Shown: one piece after another, positions 62,735 through 64,000 of the stretch
Numbering within the stretch: position 1 is the first letter of the stretch
Layout: each line of letters begins with the position of its first letter
Source: Achromobacter ruhlandii
GTDB lineage: Bacteria > Pseudomonadota > Gammaproteobacteria > Burkholderiales > Burkholderiaceae_B
Assembly: GCF_902859695.1 (NCBI RefSeq)
Contig: NZ_CADIJL010000001.1
Span: forward strand, 1-64,000
DNA: 64,000 nucleotides
Direction of reading: 5' to 3'
Program-made: the position numbers and the translations under genes
Notes under the pieces: model-generated
Databases searched by the model: none
What the model was told of the DNA's origin: nothing
Seen by the model: only the letters and a program-made list of their open reading frames with translations

Positions 62735-63667
62735 CTACTCGTAGGCCCGCTTCTGCGTTGACCACTTGAAGGTGCGCTTCCACTTGCCGCCCTGCTGGCG
62801 CAACTGGATGTCGAAGTAGCCGCCGGTCTTGCCCGGCAGCATCACCAGCGCGTTGCTGGCGTCGGATTCGTCGTGTTGGCGCGTGCCGTCCGGGTTCCAG
62901 TCGCCGGCAATGCTCTTGACGAACGACATGGGCTGGGCGAACACCACTTCCAGGGCAGCGCCCTCGATGCGGAACAGGTACAGCGCCTCGAAGTCGGCGC
63001 CGCCGCCGGCGTAGCCTTCGCTCCAGCCGGCGCGCAGGCCGAAGGCGGTGGCGTCGGGGGAGATGCGGTAGGGCGCCAGGTCGAAGCGCTTCCAGCTTTC
63101 GGGCGTGGACAGCATCGGCGCGCCGGCATCCTGCATCGCCAGGTCCATGGGCGGGTCGATGTCGGTGTCGCTCCAGTCGGTCGGCGCCGTCACCGGCGTC
63201 TCGGTGCGGGCCACCAGCCGGGGCGCCGCGCCGGGCGCCGATTCGAATACCCCGACCCACACTTCATTCTTGTCCTGGTCGCGCGACAGGTTGGCGCAAT
63301 CGCCGCCGCCGAACTGCTTGAGCCGTTCCGCGCGTTCGGCGCTGGCCGCCAGGCACACCAGCGCGACATAGGATCCGGGGCGCTGCGGCCAGGCCTTGGC
63401 GCCGGCCACGAGCAGGCGCTTGGGATTCTGGCCAGGCGCCAGCTGCCGCAGCAGGAAAGCGTCGCTGAAGCCCGGCGGCAGTGGCGCGCCCAGGCCGTCG
63501 GGCCGGGGCGCGCCGCTCATCTGGCTGTCGTACATCTTGCGGGCGTCCTGCGTTTTGATGGCGCCGGGCACCTGGTCCAGGGATTGCACCCGGGTGTCGG
63601 CGCGCGCCATCGGGGCGTGCGGGGCAAGGGCCAGCGGGCAGAGCAGCAAAGCGGCGCGGATACGCAT
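62735..63667 (-). CDS. Hypothetical exported protein, 310 aa
   Basis: The start MRIRAALLLCPLALAPHAPMARA is a signal peptide. The mature part has no recognised domain. It contains two cysteines close together (LVCLAASAERAERLKQFGGGDCANL), a strand-rich middle and aromatic repeats near the end (GYFDIQLRQQGGKWKRTFKWS). It is probably periplasmic and globular. The ATG at 63667 is chosen because it begins the signal peptide; longer frames upstream are Arg-rich shadow sequence. Confidence 0.7.
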   Translation of the reverse strand: MRIRAALLLCPLALAPHAPMARADTRVQSLDQVPGAIKTQDARKMYDSQMSGAPRPDGLGAPLPPGFSDAFLLRQLAPGQNPKRLLVAGAKAWPQRPGSYVALVCLAASAERAERLKQFGGGDCANLSRDQDKNEVWVGVFESAPGAAPRLVARTETPVTAPTDWSDTDIDPPMDLAMQDAGAPMLSTPESWKRFDLAPYRISPDATAFGLRAGWSEGYAGGGADFEALYLFRIEGAALEVVFAQPMSFVKSIAGDWNPDGTRQHDESDASNALVMLPGKTGGYFDIQLRQQGGKWKRTFKWSTQKRAYE

Positions 63668-63747
63668 CGGCGTGGCCCGGCGGCTGGCCGGGCGGTAGTG
63701 GGGGTGCCCGATTATCGCTGAACGCCGCTGACACGCCGCCGTCGGCA

Positions 63748-64000
63748 TCAGTCGGTCTTCCAGCCCCACTTCTTGAAGATCGCGCGGCCCTCGGCGGAAG
63801 CAAGGTAGTCGACGAAGGCCTGCGCCTGCGGGTTGGCCTTGCCGTGGCGCGTGACCACCGCGCCGGCGTCGCGATAGATGCGGTAGGGCTCCTCCACCGG
63901 CACCACGTCGGCCAGCGTGGGATTGGAGACTTGCCAGATGTTCCAGATCAGCCAGGCGTCGATGCGCTTGTCTTCGGTCCACTGGGTGCGCGCCTGGGCG
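63748..64000 (-). CDS. Periplasmic substrate-binding protein, C-terminal part
   Basis: The last 84 codons of a minus-strand gene cut by the right edge. Readable parts include DAWLIWNIWQVSNPTLADVVPVEEPYRIYRDAGAVV, ANPQAQAFVDYLASAEGRAIFKKWGW and the stop after KTD. This is the pattern of the C-terminal lobe of extracellular solute-binding proteins (ModA-like or ferric-type); the A-x-x-F-V-D-Y-L-x-S-x-E-x-x-x-I-F-x-K-W-GW ending is typical. The ligand cannot be judged from this part. Confidence 0.75.
   Translation of the reverse strand, partial: AQARTQWTEDKRIDAWLIWNIWQVSNPTLADVVPVEEPYRIYRDAGAVVTRHGKANPQAQAFVDYLASAEGRAIFKKWGWKTD

Overview
The window is GC-rich, densely coded bacterial chromosome. 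Gene content and order (ilvB-ilvH-ilvC-pssA, then rpsO-pnp, then quinone oxidoreductase-tpiA-secG-tRNA-Leu), several orphan Bug-type (tripartite tricarboxylate) binding proteins, many LysR regulators and the family resemblances point to a betaproteobacterium of the order Burkholderiales, most likely Alcaligenaceae (Achromobacter/Bordetella type). The genus is an inference; no rRNA gene is present.

Layout. 1-111 is one end of an IS3-family insertion sequence that runs off the left edge. 279-10116 (minus strand) looks like one nine-gene operon for uptake and breakdown of N-acylated or peptide-bound D-amino acids: a PLP-dependent D-amino-acid lyase/deaminase, a complete peptide-type ABC importer, an RpiR regulator, a D-aminoacylase and a RidA imine hydrolase. 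10335-13991 carries housekeeping genes (YbeM-type amidase, rarA, serS). 14131-16358 is a small variable zone with an AT-rich intergenic stretch, tiny ORFs, an exported Pro/Val/Tyr-repeat protein, an ASCH-domain protein and a possibly leaderless 66-aa gene. 16406-21834 is a catabolic cluster: amidohydrolase, then a LysR regulator divergent from an enolase-superfamily enzyme, a DapA-family lyase/aldolase and a Bug binding protein. 21902-27512 holds tRNA-Ser(CGA), a Kef-type antiporter, 3-hydroxybutyrate dehydrogenase, yaaA and a FUSC-family membrane protein.

28007-37898 is mostly core metabolism: ilvBHC, pssA, rpsO, pnp and an ilvA-type threonine dehydratase. 37900-43592 is an iron-uptake unit (minus strand): an ECF sigma factor whose promoter spacer is occupied by a Fur-box-like sequence, a FecR-type anti-sigma factor, a TonB-dependent receptor with signalling domain and a siderophore esterase, followed by a PIN-domain gene. 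43706-44018 is the most striking element: a tRNA-Leu(UAA) gene split by a 226-nt group I intron of the Azoarcus-ribozyme (IC3) type. 44151-54568 is accessory: nitrilase with divergent LysR, a TPR protein with an RDD/pilin-like membrane protein, and a LysR/CoA-transferase/Bug/HMG-CoA-lyase module. 54658-57918 returns to core genes (tRNA-Ser(UGA), quinone oxidoreductase, tpiA, secG, tRNA-Leu(GAG)). 58112-60323 is a PhoX-type phosphatase behind a Pho-box-like site. The right end has a nitroreductase, unknown membrane/exported proteins and the C-terminus of a solute-binding protein cut by the window edge.

How the parts fit: the D-amino-acid operon supplies transport, deacylation, deamination and clean-up of reactive enamines; ilvBHC and ilvA give branched-chain amino-acid synthesis; the sigma/FecR/receptor/esterase set imports and opens a siderophore; the CoA-transferase/lyase/Bug set could import and cleave a branched dicarboxylate. 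No CRISPR array, phage genome or replication origin was seen.
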